Assembly: GCA_031277685.1 (NCBI GenBank)
Contig: JAITLV010000162.1
Location: forward strand, 1-64,000
Length of the DNA: 64,000 bases
Direction: 5' to 3'
DNA from: Sphingobacterium sp.
GTDB taxonomy: Bacteria > Bacteroidota > Bacteroidia > Sphingobacteriales > Sphingobacteriaceae
How positions within the stretch are numbered: the stretch's first letter is position 1; every line of letters starts with the position of its first letter. The position numbers were made by a program, and so were the translations under genes. Under the pieces are notes generated by a model. That model saw only the letters and a program-made list of their open reading frames with translations, made no database searches and had not been told where the DNA came from. This document shows, piece by piece, positions 52,601-62,058 of the stretch.

Positions 52601-53146
52601 ATTTTTATCTGAAACGGTTCCGGCTTTTGGGCGGCCTTTGACCAAAACCGATACTTGCGAAAGAATGCTCCCCAATGAATCTTTTACAATGCCGGAGACC
52701 TCTATTTTTTCCTGTCTGACAGGAGAAAAGCCTACTTTCTTCAGTGTATCGGCCGTTGATACAGGCTCTTTGGATTCTATTATTTTCTTTGCTTTAGCGG
52801 TGATGATAATCGACTTTTTCTTTACGACAAAATCCAGGTCCAATGGAAATAATACTTGCGCTAAAGCTTCTTCAAGTTTTACATTTTTTAGATCTACATT
52901 CCGGACGAGTTTGCCACGGATGAGAGTACCTTCGGTAATCACATTATAATCCGTTTGCGATTTGACAACTTTAAAAAACTCAGCGAGCGGAACATTTGGC
53001 TTCGAATAGGAAATAGATTGACCAAATACATTGGAATTTGCATATAACAGCAGCGAGCAGACAAAGGTGGCCGTAAGCTTCAATTTTTTCCGTTGTTGGA
53101 AATGTCGATACTTTTCAAGCCCTCGACAATAGTTATTTACTTTCAT
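49652..53146 (-). CDS. SusC/RagA-family TonB-linked outer membrane protein with STN domain (locus D)
   Basis: 1164 aa; STN domain; [57 protein letters not shown]. Confidence 0.94.
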   Translation of the reverse strand: [1164 protein letters not shown]

Positions 53147-53249
53147 TATATTTGTTTAGATTAAAAAATTAACTGATATAATTTTATTGGTTGGTTTTGA
53201 TATTTGGCCGGAGAGTTTGCCCCTCTCTGGCTTTATTATCCTACATGAG

Positions 53250-54368
53250 TTATTTCGTTACTATTATCCTCCTTCCTTTAAGTTTGAATTTTGCTATTTT
53301 TGCGTACTCCATGTTACTGAGATGCTCTTGTAGTCGCTCGTTTTTAGAGAAAGTGCCCCAGAATGGAATTTCTTTTAATGCTGGATTTTCAAATTCAAAT
53401 TCGACATCGTACCATCTTGCCAATGCGGCAGTCACTTCTTCCAATGGAACCTGGTCAAAGGTAAGCTCTCCATTTTTCCAGGCGAGCACCTGATCCCGGT
53501 CGAAATTTTTAACGACTATCTGATGGTTAATCTGAAGGGCCTGCTGTCCAGGTCTCAATATAACTTGTCTTTCCTTATTATTGCTAGCGGCAATCTGCAC
53601 CGTTCCTTCGGTCAGTGAGGTGGCCGAACGATCCGAACGATAGGCAAACACGTTAAATTTTGTTCCTAGAACACGGATTTTTTCCCAAGGAGTTTCAACA
53701 ACAAATGGTTTGTCCAACCAATGTTTAACCTCAAAATAGGCTTCGCCCTGGATACGGACATGACGTTCATTTTCGGTAAAAGCAGTTTTAAATTCCAGTT
53801 TCGTATCTGCGTTCATCCATACGAGTGTCCCATCAGGAAGGCAAATCTTATATTCTCCACCTTTTGGTGTGATCACTTCAGAGATCTCATTGTTCACCGG
53901 TTTTGCTTTGTTTTCTGTAAAAATGATCGTTCCATCTATTTGCTTGGTGAAGGAAAGACTTCCGATCTCTTTGCTATCACCAACTTTAAGTTCGTTGAAA
54001 TTATGTTCATTTCCTGCAGCATCTCTGACAAAAGCCTGCTTATGCAACGGCTCAACCTGCGGGTTGATAGACTCCAATGAACTGTATGTCCAATAGGCTA
54101 AACAGCATATAGCCAACACCGCTGCACTGCGTGTCAGGAATGCAATAAGTTTAAGGTATTTGCGAGCTGGTCTTTTCTGCTGGTCTATTCGTTGGTATAA
54201 TCTATCTCCGATCATTTGGAGATCTTCCGCCGACATATCTTCTACGATGTAATCATCGTAGGAAGTATACCATTGGTCATATTCTTTTAGTTCTTCTGCT
54301 GATATGGTGCGATCAAGAATTTTCCGGGAAAGTTCCTGAATGCGCTGGATCTTCAAATCATCCTTCAT
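53250..54368 (-). CDS. FecR-family anti-sigma factor (locus D)
   Basis: 372 aa; TM segment; TPKGGEYKICLPDGTLVWMNADTKLEFKTAFTENERHVRIQGEAYFEVKHWLDKPFVV. Confidence 0.92.
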   Translation of the reverse strand: MKDDLKIQRIQELSRKILDRTISAEELKEYDQWYTSYDDYIVEDMSAEDLQMIGDRLYQRIDQQKRPARKYLKLIAFLTRSAAVLAICCLAYWTYSSLESINPQVEPLHKQAFVRDAAGNEHNFNELKVGDSKEIGSLSFTKQIDGTIIFTENKAKPVNNEISEVITPKGGEYKICLPDGTLVWMNADTKLEFKTAFTENERHVRIQGEAYFEVKHWLDKPFVVETPWEKIRVLGTKFNVFAYRSDRSATSLTEGTVQIAASNNKERQVILRPGQQALQINHQIVVKNFDRDQVLAWKNGELTFDQVPLEEVTAALARWYDVEFEFENPALKEIPFWGTFSKNERLQEHLSNMEYAKIAKFKLKGRRIIVTK

Positions 54369-54469
54369 AATTGGTCAGTACTTGGGTTTATATTATACTA
54401 ACCAATCGAAACGATCTTATCCCCTACTGCAAACTTTATTTTTTTTTGGTATCTAAAAATTAGGCGTTG

Positions 54470-55048
54470 CTATGCATTCAAAAAGAACAATAAGGCTTTA
54501 ATCACACCTGTTGTTCCTAACATATTCCGAATGCGTTTGCGGGCCTTTGACAATTGTATTTCGACTGTTTTCTCTGAAATCGACAATTCCGCAGCAATTT
54601 CCTTCTGGCTATAACCTTCTTCCACCCGCAGTCTAAAGATCAATTGACATCGTTCAGGGAGCACACAAACCGTTTTTTCGATCATATCATGCAATAATTT
54701 CGCATCGAGTTCCTCCTCTATTGTTAACGAAAATTGTTCTTTATTGGTGGCCAGCCATGTGAGGTAATTTTCGCGGTGCTTGCCATGTGAATAATAATTG
54801 ATGATCTCAAATTTAACTGCCCGAGCGAAATATGCCCGGAATGAATCCGCTATCTGGATGACCGCCTTTCGTTTCCAAAGATTTAAAAAGATAGTTTGCA
54901 CAATTTCCTCAGCTATCACCTGGTCGCTCACCCTATTTTTTGCAACCAAATACATGCTCGCCCAGTATCTATTATAGATCTCGGTATAAGCCTTTTCGGA
55001 CCCTTCGTTTAATAACAGACACAATGATTGGTCACTACTATTTTTCAT
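54470..55048 (-). CDS. ECF RNA polymerase sigma-70 factor (locus D)
   Basis: 192 aa; VIAEEIVQTIFLNLWKRK and GYSQKEIAAELSISEKTVEIQLSKARKRIR. Confidence 0.92.
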   Translation of the reverse strand: MKNSSDQSLCLLLNEGSEKAYTEIYNRYWASMYLVAKNRVSDQVIAEEIVQTIFLNLWKRKAVIQIADSFRAYFARAVKFEIINYYSHGKHRENYLTWLATNKEQFSLTIEEELDAKLLHDMIEKTVCVLPERCQLIFRLRVEEGYSQKEIAAELSISEKTVEIQLSKARKRIRNMLGTTGVIKALLFFLNA

Positions 55049-55532
55049 TCGTTTGGGTTTCTTCTTTGCCTAATTTACAAACTTCCCCCTTATCATCACA
55101 ATGTATATACAAATAGATTCTATAAGTATAACTTTACCCTTTATCCTAAATCTAAATAAATCAAGCATATTTAACAAAATAAGATAAAATTTAATCATAT
55201 ATAAACAAATACGATCTTCATCACATAGGTTGCATCATCCCTGCTGGCGGATCATCTGCTGCTTCTCTAAAAGGTTCATTAATTTATGCTAAATAAGATT
55301 AAAAAAACGAGATACTATTTCAATATATTACCCAAAGATTGCGCTATGTTAACCTAAAAACTTATTCGGAAATCATTTTCAGCCCGCTAGTTTTTTTATA
55401 TTTTCACTCCAAAACAATAAAAAATGTAATAAATACGGGGCGTGAATTAAATACCTAAATCTTGGATTTTTCAAACGATCATTGGTTACGGGCTGTTTTT
55501 CGAATAATAAAAATGATAAAAACAGCAATATT

Positions 55533-56000
55533 ATGGAAAACAACATCAATAATCCAGAAATCATCAATGACATTATCCAAATCAATAACGACCGTATTGA
55601 GGGCTATCGAAAAGCAATTGACCTGGCTACCAGCCATGGTTTAGATAAATTGCTGCCGACATTCCAGAAATGCATTGAACAATCCACAGAATTTATCGCC
55701 GAGCTGACACCTTATGTGGAACTAGAAGGCAAGGAGCCGACAGACAGCACAATGCTTAGCGGTAAGCTATTCCGAGTTTGGATGGGCATAAAAGTAACTA
55801 TCACGGGCGACGACGAAAAAAGTTTGTTGCAAACTTGTGAACAAGGTGAAGATGCCTTCAAATCGACGTATCAGACGGCCCTTGCGGAAGGATCAAACGA
55901 GCTTTCGCAACATGTACATAGTCTCATCAACACCCAGCTTAGCAAACAGCTTGAAGCACACAATATCATCAAAATGATGCGCGACAATAAAGAAATATAA
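55533..56000 (+). CDS. DUF2383/PA2169-type four-helix-bundle protein
   Basis: MENNINNPEIINDIIQINNDRIEGYRKAIDLATSHGLDKLLPTFQKCIEQSTEFIAELTPYVE; start at 55533 preferred over the 55482 ORF start. Confidence 0.75.
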   Translation: MENNINNPEIINDIIQINNDRIEGYRKAIDLATSHGLDKLLPTFQKCIEQSTEFIAELTPYVELEGKEPTDSTMLSGKLFRVWMGIKVTITGDDEKSLLQTCEQGEDAFKSTYQTALAEGSNELSQHVHSLINTQLSKQLEAHNIIKMMRDNKEI

Positions 56001-56015
56001 GCTTAAAGTTTTAGA

Positions 56016-56056
56016 AAAACAACTAGCACTGCAATTTACACAGTGCTAGTTGTTTT
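56016..56056 (+). terminator. Hairpin terminator after the DUF2383-type gene
   Basis: aaaacaactagcactg / cagtgctagttgtttt, perfect 16-bp stem, 9-nt loop. Confidence 0.7.
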
Positions 56057-56399
56057 GAGTTTGAGTCCTAATATATGCTTTTACATATAAAACACTGAAG
56101 TTATACAAAATTATATGTGAAGACATATAATACTTACAACTGTTAAATCCGAATCCTTCTAAATTTTCTCCAAATACCCCAAGCAGTTGCACAATAAGCA
56201 GTCGGGAGTTTCTATTTTGACTAAACAGCAAATTCTATTTATATAAAATAGCATTATTGCTATAAATTGTCCTATTATCAATTTCATCAAAAAATCGAAT
56301 ATCCCCAGCTATCTGCCCTGAGCACTATAAAGATTAGAAGAATGCCAATATTTTACTTATTATTGGATACTTATACTAAAATAAAGTATTTTTAAAATA

Positions 56400-56948
56400 A
56401 TGAATAGTCAGGTACAAATAAGCGAATATGATATTGAATTGCTGTTTCGCAAATACTACCGCTATTTATGTCTTGTAGCCATGAACTATGTGCACGATAA
56501 AGATATTGCTGAGGATCTAGTCCAGGAATTTTTTATTAAATACTGGGAACAGCATTGGGACCGCCCCGATCCAGATAACTTTAAATCTTATGCAACAAGG
56601 GCAACCAAAAATATCAGCATTGACTTTGTACGCAAGAGAAGCGTACAGCAAAAACGCGAGGCATGGATTCCTGATTTTCCTGAGGCTTTTGATCCTCAGA
56701 AAGACCAAGACGATCTTGACCAGCGACATGCCCGGCTGGTACGTATTTTTGAACTGATAGATGATCTTCCCGAAGGACAAAAGCAGATACTTAAACTTCA
56801 CGCCCTGGAAAAGTTGACCTATGCCCAGATCGCAGAAAGACAAGGGATCTCCATCAATACAGTCCGCACCCAACTTACACGTGCATACCGCTCCTTACGC
56901 AAATCAGCCTCTGGCTTAATCTTGCTTTCACTACTAAAATATTTTTAG
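56400..56948 (+). CDS. ECF RNA polymerase sigma-70 factor (locus E)
   Basis: 182 aa; DIAEDLVQEFFIKYWEQHW and LTYAQIAERQGISINTVRTQLTRAYRSLRK. Confidence 0.92.
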   Translation: MNSQVQISEYDIELLFRKYYRYLCLVAMNYVHDKDIAEDLVQEFFIKYWEQHWDRPDPDNFKSYATRATKNISIDFVRKRSVQQKREAWIPDFPEAFDPQKDQDDLDQRHARLVRIFELIDDLPEGQKQILKLHALEKLTYAQIAERQGISINTVRTQLTRAYRSLRKSASGLILLSLLKYF

Positions 56949-57053
56949 CTGATTTACAATTATTTACAGCATATCGTAATAATAAATAAACTTTTTTGTC
57001 ACATTTCCTTAACGTTTTAACGACATCCTATAAAAAGGCTACCTAAGTATTAT

Positions 57054-58220
57054 ATGTCGATAGATAAAAATTGGGAACTGTTGCTGGATTATCTGGAGTC
57101 CAGCCAACAAAAAGGAGATCCATTATCCGATAAAGAGCTCCAGCGACTAGCTGAGCTCAAGGCATTGGTGGATGAAACTTCAGATGCATTTGAATTATAT
57201 CAATCTTTTGATATTGACCAAAAATGGGAACAGCTTAAGGATCAAGGAATTGCTCTAAACCTTACACAACCAAGGCCAAAGGTCAGACAAATTACGTTCA
57301 AGTCATGGCTACGTGTCGTGGCAGCCGCGGCAATTGTGGTTCTATCCATTGGCGCCGGACTGCTTTATTTCAAGCTGAATACCGGACAAAGGCAGCTTGC
57401 CCACAATAACGATATTTCTCCAGGGAAGCTGGGTGCCACGTTGACTTTGGCAAATGGAAAAAAAATAAAACTGGGCGATGCGGCCAATGGGGAAATCACA
57501 GCTGATGCAGGTATAAGTGTGCGCAAAACAGCCGATGGTCAGCTCCTGTACCTGATCAAAGGAAGTACGGGAAACGAACATCAGATCAATACACTTTCCA
57601 CCACTAATGGGGAAACCTATGGTTTAATCCTATCGGATAAATCCAAGGTCTGGTTAAACGCTGGCTCGAGCTTAACCTATTCTACCGACCTCAATGTAGA
57701 TGGCAAACGTAGGGTAAAACTTGAGGGTGAGGGATATTTTGAAATTGCAAAAGATAGCGCACATCCCTTTGTCGTTGAAAGCAAGGATCAGGAAGTTGAA
57801 GTGCTAGGTACCCATTTCAATATCAACGCTTATGGCGATGGACCAGCCATTGCAACAACGCTACTGGAAGGTTCGGTCAAAGTTAGCACAGATACACACA
57901 TCTCTAAGATTATCAAACCTGGTGAGCAGGCATTAAATACGAAGCATGCGATCAATATAGCTACCGTAGATGTTGAAAGAATTACAGCCTGGAAAGATGG
58001 CGGTTTTGCGCTCAGTGGAGAAAATTTGAGAACTGCCATGAAAGAAATTGCCAGATGGTATGATGTAGAAGTACTGTATGATTCTTCCGTGCCCAATGAA
58101 CTGGAAACCGGGGGCTGGATTTCCCGGAACAATAAACTTTCAGAAGTATTAAAGCTTATAGAATCAAGCGGACAAGTGCGTTTTAAAATTGAAGGCAGAA
58201 AAGTCTACGTATCAAAATAA
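57054..58220 (+). CDS. FecR-family anti-sigma factor (locus E)
   Basis: 388 aa; TM segment; YGLILSDKSKVWLNAGSSLTYSTDLNVDGKRRVKLEGEGYFEIAKDSAHPFVVESKDQEVEVLGTHFNI. Confidence 0.93.
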   Translation: MSIDKNWELLLDYLESSQQKGDPLSDKELQRLAELKALVDETSDAFELYQSFDIDQKWEQLKDQGIALNLTQPRPKVRQITFKSWLRVVAAAAIVVLSIGAGLLYFKLNTGQRQLAHNNDISPGKLGATLTLANGKKIKLGDAANGEITADAGISVRKTADGQLLYLIKGSTGNEHQINTLSTTNGETYGLILSDKSKVWLNAGSSLTYSTDLNVDGKRRVKLEGEGYFEIAKDSAHPFVVESKDQEVEVLGTHFNINAYGDGPAIATTLLEGSVKVSTDTHISKIIKPGEQALNTKHAINIATVDVERITAWKDGGFALSGENLRTAMKEIARWYDVEVLYDSSVPNELETGGWISRNNKLSEVLKLIESSGQVRFKIEGRKVYVSK

Positions 58221-58402
58221 CCTACACGATCTTTATGAACAATAAATCCAACTAACCAAGTTATTAACTATAATAAATTAACAGTGTAAAAAACTACAAG
58301 AACAAAACTAAGCTAAAAAACGAACCAGGAATGCTTGGAGCACCCCTGGTCTCAGTTTGGACCAATTAACGAATTAACCAATAGCAGCAAAAAGCCTCAA
58401 CC

Positions 58403-61400
58403 GTGGAAAGTACAGGCAAAATGCTTAACCAAACCAAACAACAAATGTACGGAATTAATACTATGAAAAGGGGTATAGCACCGCTATATCATAAAACATT
58501 GCTAATTATGCAATTAACTACCGCAATATTAATAGCATCCTTCATGCAGGTTAGTGCCGCTGGATTTGCGCAGCGCATCAATATTAGTAAAAGGAACCTC
58601 AGTCTTGAAAAAGCGCTGAACGAAATCCGAAAGCAAAGCAAATATGATCTTTACTATGATGGTAAAATCATGCCGAGAAATAAGTCTCTGGATATTTCTC
58701 TGAATAATGCCAGTGTTGATGTCGCGCTGCAGACAGTGTTAAAGGACTTTGCATTAACGTATAAAATCGATGGCCGGTCTATTGTGATCAAACAGAAAGA
58801 AGGGGGTTCTATACTTGATCATATCATTGCCCCATTTCAGCGTATGGATGTCAGGGGGAGGATTCTAGATCCGCAGAAAAGACCTTTGACAGGGGCAACT
58901 GTCACCGTAAAAGGAACGAATCAGGCTACTATTACAGATGAAATGGGTCAGTTTCTTTTTAGAAATGTAGATGAAAAAGCAGTTCTGGTGATTGCTTATA
59001 TGGGCTATAGTACACGAGAAATAAATGTGAGCAACAATGTGGGCGATATCGTACTGCTCCTTTCCGACAATAAGCTGGAAGACGTAAATGTCACGGTAAG
59101 TACCGGTTACCAGAACCTACCTAAAGAAAGAGCCACGGGAGCATTTGGTTCTGTAAGCAGGGCTACACTCGACCATCGTCCTGTTTCTAATATTTCTTCG
59201 GCACTTCAGGGTATGGTTGCGGGCATGCAAGCCAAGGAAAAAGAAGACGGAAGCGTAGATTTCCTGATCAGGGGAAACAGCTCATTATATGCAGAAGCAA
59301 GGCCGCTGGTTGTCGTGGATGGTTTTCCGATATCAGGGAGTGATTTTTCCGATATCAACCCCAATGACATCGAAACCATCACGGTGCTGAAAGATGCCGC
59401 TGCTGCTTCCATCTGGGGTGCGCGCTCCGCAAATGGTGTGATCGTTATCGTGACAAAAAAGCTAAAAGGTGCCAGTAAGTTAAGTATAGAAGGAAGCGCT
59501 TTTTCGAGAATTGCCGGAAGACCAAACCTCAATCAACTACTGACCACAGCCAATTCGGCTGACCACGTGGCCTATGAGCGTAAGGCTTTCGAGAACAAAT
59601 GGGAATTGAATCCCCCGACAAACTCCTTCTTTGATATCTTCGGCCCACTTACCCTCGCACAGGAACTAATGTATGCCAATAAATTTGGAAGAATAAGTAC
59701 CGCAGATATGAATGCCGGTCTTGACCGCTTAAGTACAATTGACAACCGTCAACAGATCAAAGACCAGTTGCTTCAAAAGGTAATTCTGAACCAGTACAAT
59801 GTAAACATCCAGACCGGTACAGAGCGCACCAAAACCTATACCTCGGTGATGTATGAAAAAAATAAAACTGGTTATATCAAAAGTGGCTACGACCGCTTTA
59901 ATCTGAATTTCAATAATGATTTCCAGATTACCAAATACCTAAATTTTAATATTTCGGCCAACTTGCAATATAAGAAACAGGAAACAAGTGGCGCCACTGT
60001 AGCCGAACTGAAAGAACTATCGCCTTATGAGGTACTGCTAAATCCTGATGGAAGTTATGGTGTCAACCTGAAAACCTACAGTCGGGAGCAACTTTCACAG
60101 ATGCCCCTGGATAAATTCACCTATTCTGACATGTCTTATAATCTTTTGCGTGAAGTACGGGGAAGAAGCCGAAAAAATGAGGTGCTCAGCAGTAGGGTAC
60201 AGACAGGCTTAAACCTAACTATTCTTAAAGGTCTTACCTTCAACACCAGATTCCAGTATGAACGTTCTAAAACTAGCTATGAAGAGATTTATGATGAAAG
60301 TACCTTTTTCGTCAGGGACCTTGCCACTATGCTGACCGATTATGACTATAATGCCAAAGTGGTTAAAAAATCCTATATACCAAAGGGAGGTATTTTAAAG
60401 GGGAAAGATTTTGTCCAACCAAATGGTGCCACCTATAGCTTGAATAATGTGGACCTGGAAAGCTATCTATGGCGCAATCAGCTTAACTACGATAAACTCA
60501 TTGCCGACAAACATCAGCTATCTGCCATTGCAGGTATGGAAATCTCGAATTATACAACTTCTTCCCGGGGTAATCCTTATGTATATGGATATTTCGGTGA
60601 TAAACTACAGGCTACAACTCCTCCTTATGGTTACGGTAGTTCCGTTGATCCAATTATGGATTTCACAGGAGGCGCATTTTATAATTCCGTCCCCGGAGGG
60701 AATACTGTATTTGACTGGCTCAAAAACAAATATGTTTCCTTTTATGGAAATGCTTCCTACACCTACGACAGTAAATATACCGTAAGCGGGAGTATAAGGA
60801 GTGATGCCTCAAATTTCATCACGGATAATCCCAAATTACGCTGGTCTCCCCTCTGGTCTGTGGGTGCGAAATGGAATGTGATGAAGGAAGATTTTATGGC
60901 CAAGAACGGCTTGTTTAACCGACTTGAACTTCGGCTGACCTATGGAAAAAATGGAAACGTTGAAGGCTCTACTTCGACAAAAGCCCTGCTCAGTCTTGGG
61001 AACAGCCCAAGTGTCACCACAGGAACGATTGTAGCTTCCATAGCAGATAACGGTAATCCATTGCTGCGCTGGGAGAAAACAACAAGCACAAACCTAGGAA
61101 TTGATTTCACGCTGTTCAATCATAAACTTTTTGGTACAATAGATTTATACAATAAAAAAGGCAAAGACATTACCGGTAATATTGCCCTGGCCGCAGCAAC
61201 AGGAACAACCCAGCAGAAATTTAATAATGCAGAAATTACTAACCGTGGTATTGAGCTTAGCCTGGGAACAAATTTAACCATTCCGAATACAAATATTGGT
61301 TATAGCACATCCTTCAACTATGCTTACAATTACAATAATGTTGATAAACTGTACAACCCGACTTATCTGCCCTACCAGCTTCTAGGAAATACGTTTGTAG

Positions 61401-62047
61401 AGGGCAGACCTGTTAACCCCATATATACCTACACCTATATGGGAATGAAGGACGGTGTTCCTCAGGTAGCGGGGCCGAACGGCAGTTTACAAAGTTTTAA
61501 CGACCTCACCTTCTATAATGGGGGCAACGGTTTACAATTTTTAAATTACGAAGGCACTGCAACCCCGCCCCATACACTCGGGTGGACAAACAACATCCGC
61601 GTGCAGAACTTTAACCTGACAGCTATTTTGATTGGAAAAATGGGTGGAATATACCGCAATCCGACCTTTGATTATGCCACTGTCATTGGTTCATCAAAAA
61701 CACAGGTAAACCGTTTTGTCAATGAAGTACTGGCAGGTAACCCGGACTTGCCCGGTTTTGCCAATCCAGGCGAACCGCAGCTTTATCGATGGAACCGTTA
61801 CTCACCCGTGCTGAATACCCTGATAGAAAGCTCATCTTATATCGAATTAAAAGAGCTGACCTTGGAGTACAACCTGCCCAGAAAAATTGCCGAGCAAATC
61901 AAGGTAAACAATGTTAAATTCTTTGCCCAGACACGTGATGTAGGCCTTCTATGGCGAGCCAACAACAAAGGATATAATCCAGATTGGCTTCCCGGAACCA
62001 ATAGGCCGCTACAAACCTATACTTTAGGCATTAACCTTCAATTTTAA
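58403..62047 (+). CDS. SusC/RagA-family TonB-linked outer membrane protein with STN domain (locus E)
   Basis: 1214 aa (GTG start, internal ATGs possible); STN domain; VNVTVSTGYQNLPKERATGAFGSVSRATL; TITVLKDAAAASIWGARSANGVIVIVTKK. Confidence 0.93.
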   Translation: MESTGKMLNQTKQQMYGINTMKRGIAPLYHKTLLIMQLTTAILIASFMQVSAAGFAQRINISKRNLSLEKALNEIRKQSKYDLYYDGKIMPRNKSLDISLNNASVDVALQTVLKDFALTYKIDGRSIVIKQKEGGSILDHIIAPFQRMDVRGRILDPQKRPLTGATVTVKGTNQATITDEMGQFLFRNVDEKAVLVIAYMGYSTREINVSNNVGDIVLLLSDNKLEDVNVTVSTGYQNLPKERATGAFGSVSRATLDHRPVSNISSALQGMVAGMQAKEKEDGSVDFLIRGNSSLYAEARPLVVVDGFPISGSDFSDINPNDIETITVLKDAAAASIWGARSANGVIVIVTKKLKGASKLSIEGSAFSRIAGRPNLNQLLTTANSADHVAYERKAFENKWELNPPTNSFFDIFGPLTLAQELMYANKFGRISTADMNAGLDRLSTIDNRQQIKDQLLQKVILNQYNVNIQTGTERTKTYTSVMYEKNKTGYIKSGYDRFNLNFNNDFQITKYLNFNISANLQYKKQETSGATVAELKELSPYEVLLNPDGSYGVNLKTYSREQLSQMPLDKFTYSDMSYNLLREVRGRSRKNEVLSSRVQTGLNLTILKGLTFNTRFQYERSKTSYEEIYDESTFFVRDLATMLTDYDYNAKVVKKSYIPKGGILKGKDFVQPNGATYSLNNVDLESYLWRNQLNYDKLIADKHQLSAIAGMEISNYTTSSRGNPYVYGYFGDKLQATTPPYGYGSSVDPIMDFTGGAFYNSVPGGNTVFDWLKNKYVSFYGNASYTYDSKYTVSGSIRSDASNFITDNPKLRWSPLWSVGAKWNVMKEDFMAKNGLFNRLELRLTYGKNGNVEGSTSTKALLSLGNSPSVTTGTIVASIADNGNPLLRWEKTTSTNLGIDFTLFNHKLFGTIDLYNKKGKDITGNIALAAATGTTQQKFNNAEITNRGIELSLGTNLTIPNTNIGYSTSFNYAYNYNNVDKLYNPTYLPYQLLGNTFVEGRPVNPIYTYTYMGMKDGVPQVAGPNGSLQSFNDLTFYNGGNGLQFLNYEGTATPPHTLGWTNNIRVQNFNLTAILIGKMGGIYRNPTFDYATVIGSSKTQVNRFVNEVLAGNPDLPGFANPGEPQLYRWNRYSPVLNTLIESSSYIELKELTLEYNLPRKIAEQIKVNNVKFFAQTRDVGLLWRANNKGYNPDWLPGTNRPLQTYTLGINLQF

Positions 62048-62058
62048 GAATAACAACC

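Noticed and set aside
55482-55532. ORF-track N-terminal extension of the DUF2383-type protein
   Set aside because: Extension (MVTGCFSNNKNDKNSNI) looks non-native; the ATG at 55533 gives a typical family N-terminus.
56090-56260. Short palindromes (e.g. ttatatgtgaagacatataa) and ORF 56046-56231 upstream of locus E
   Set aside because: Very AT-rich sequence where such palindromes and ORFs are expected by chance; no array periodicity suggesting CRISPR or an RNA gene.
10129-62047. Repeated similarity among the five SusC genes as a mobile or tandem repeat
   Set aside because: Similarity is at protein-family level (plug and STN motifs), with clearly divergent subtypes; no transposase, integrase or terminal repeats were recognised.
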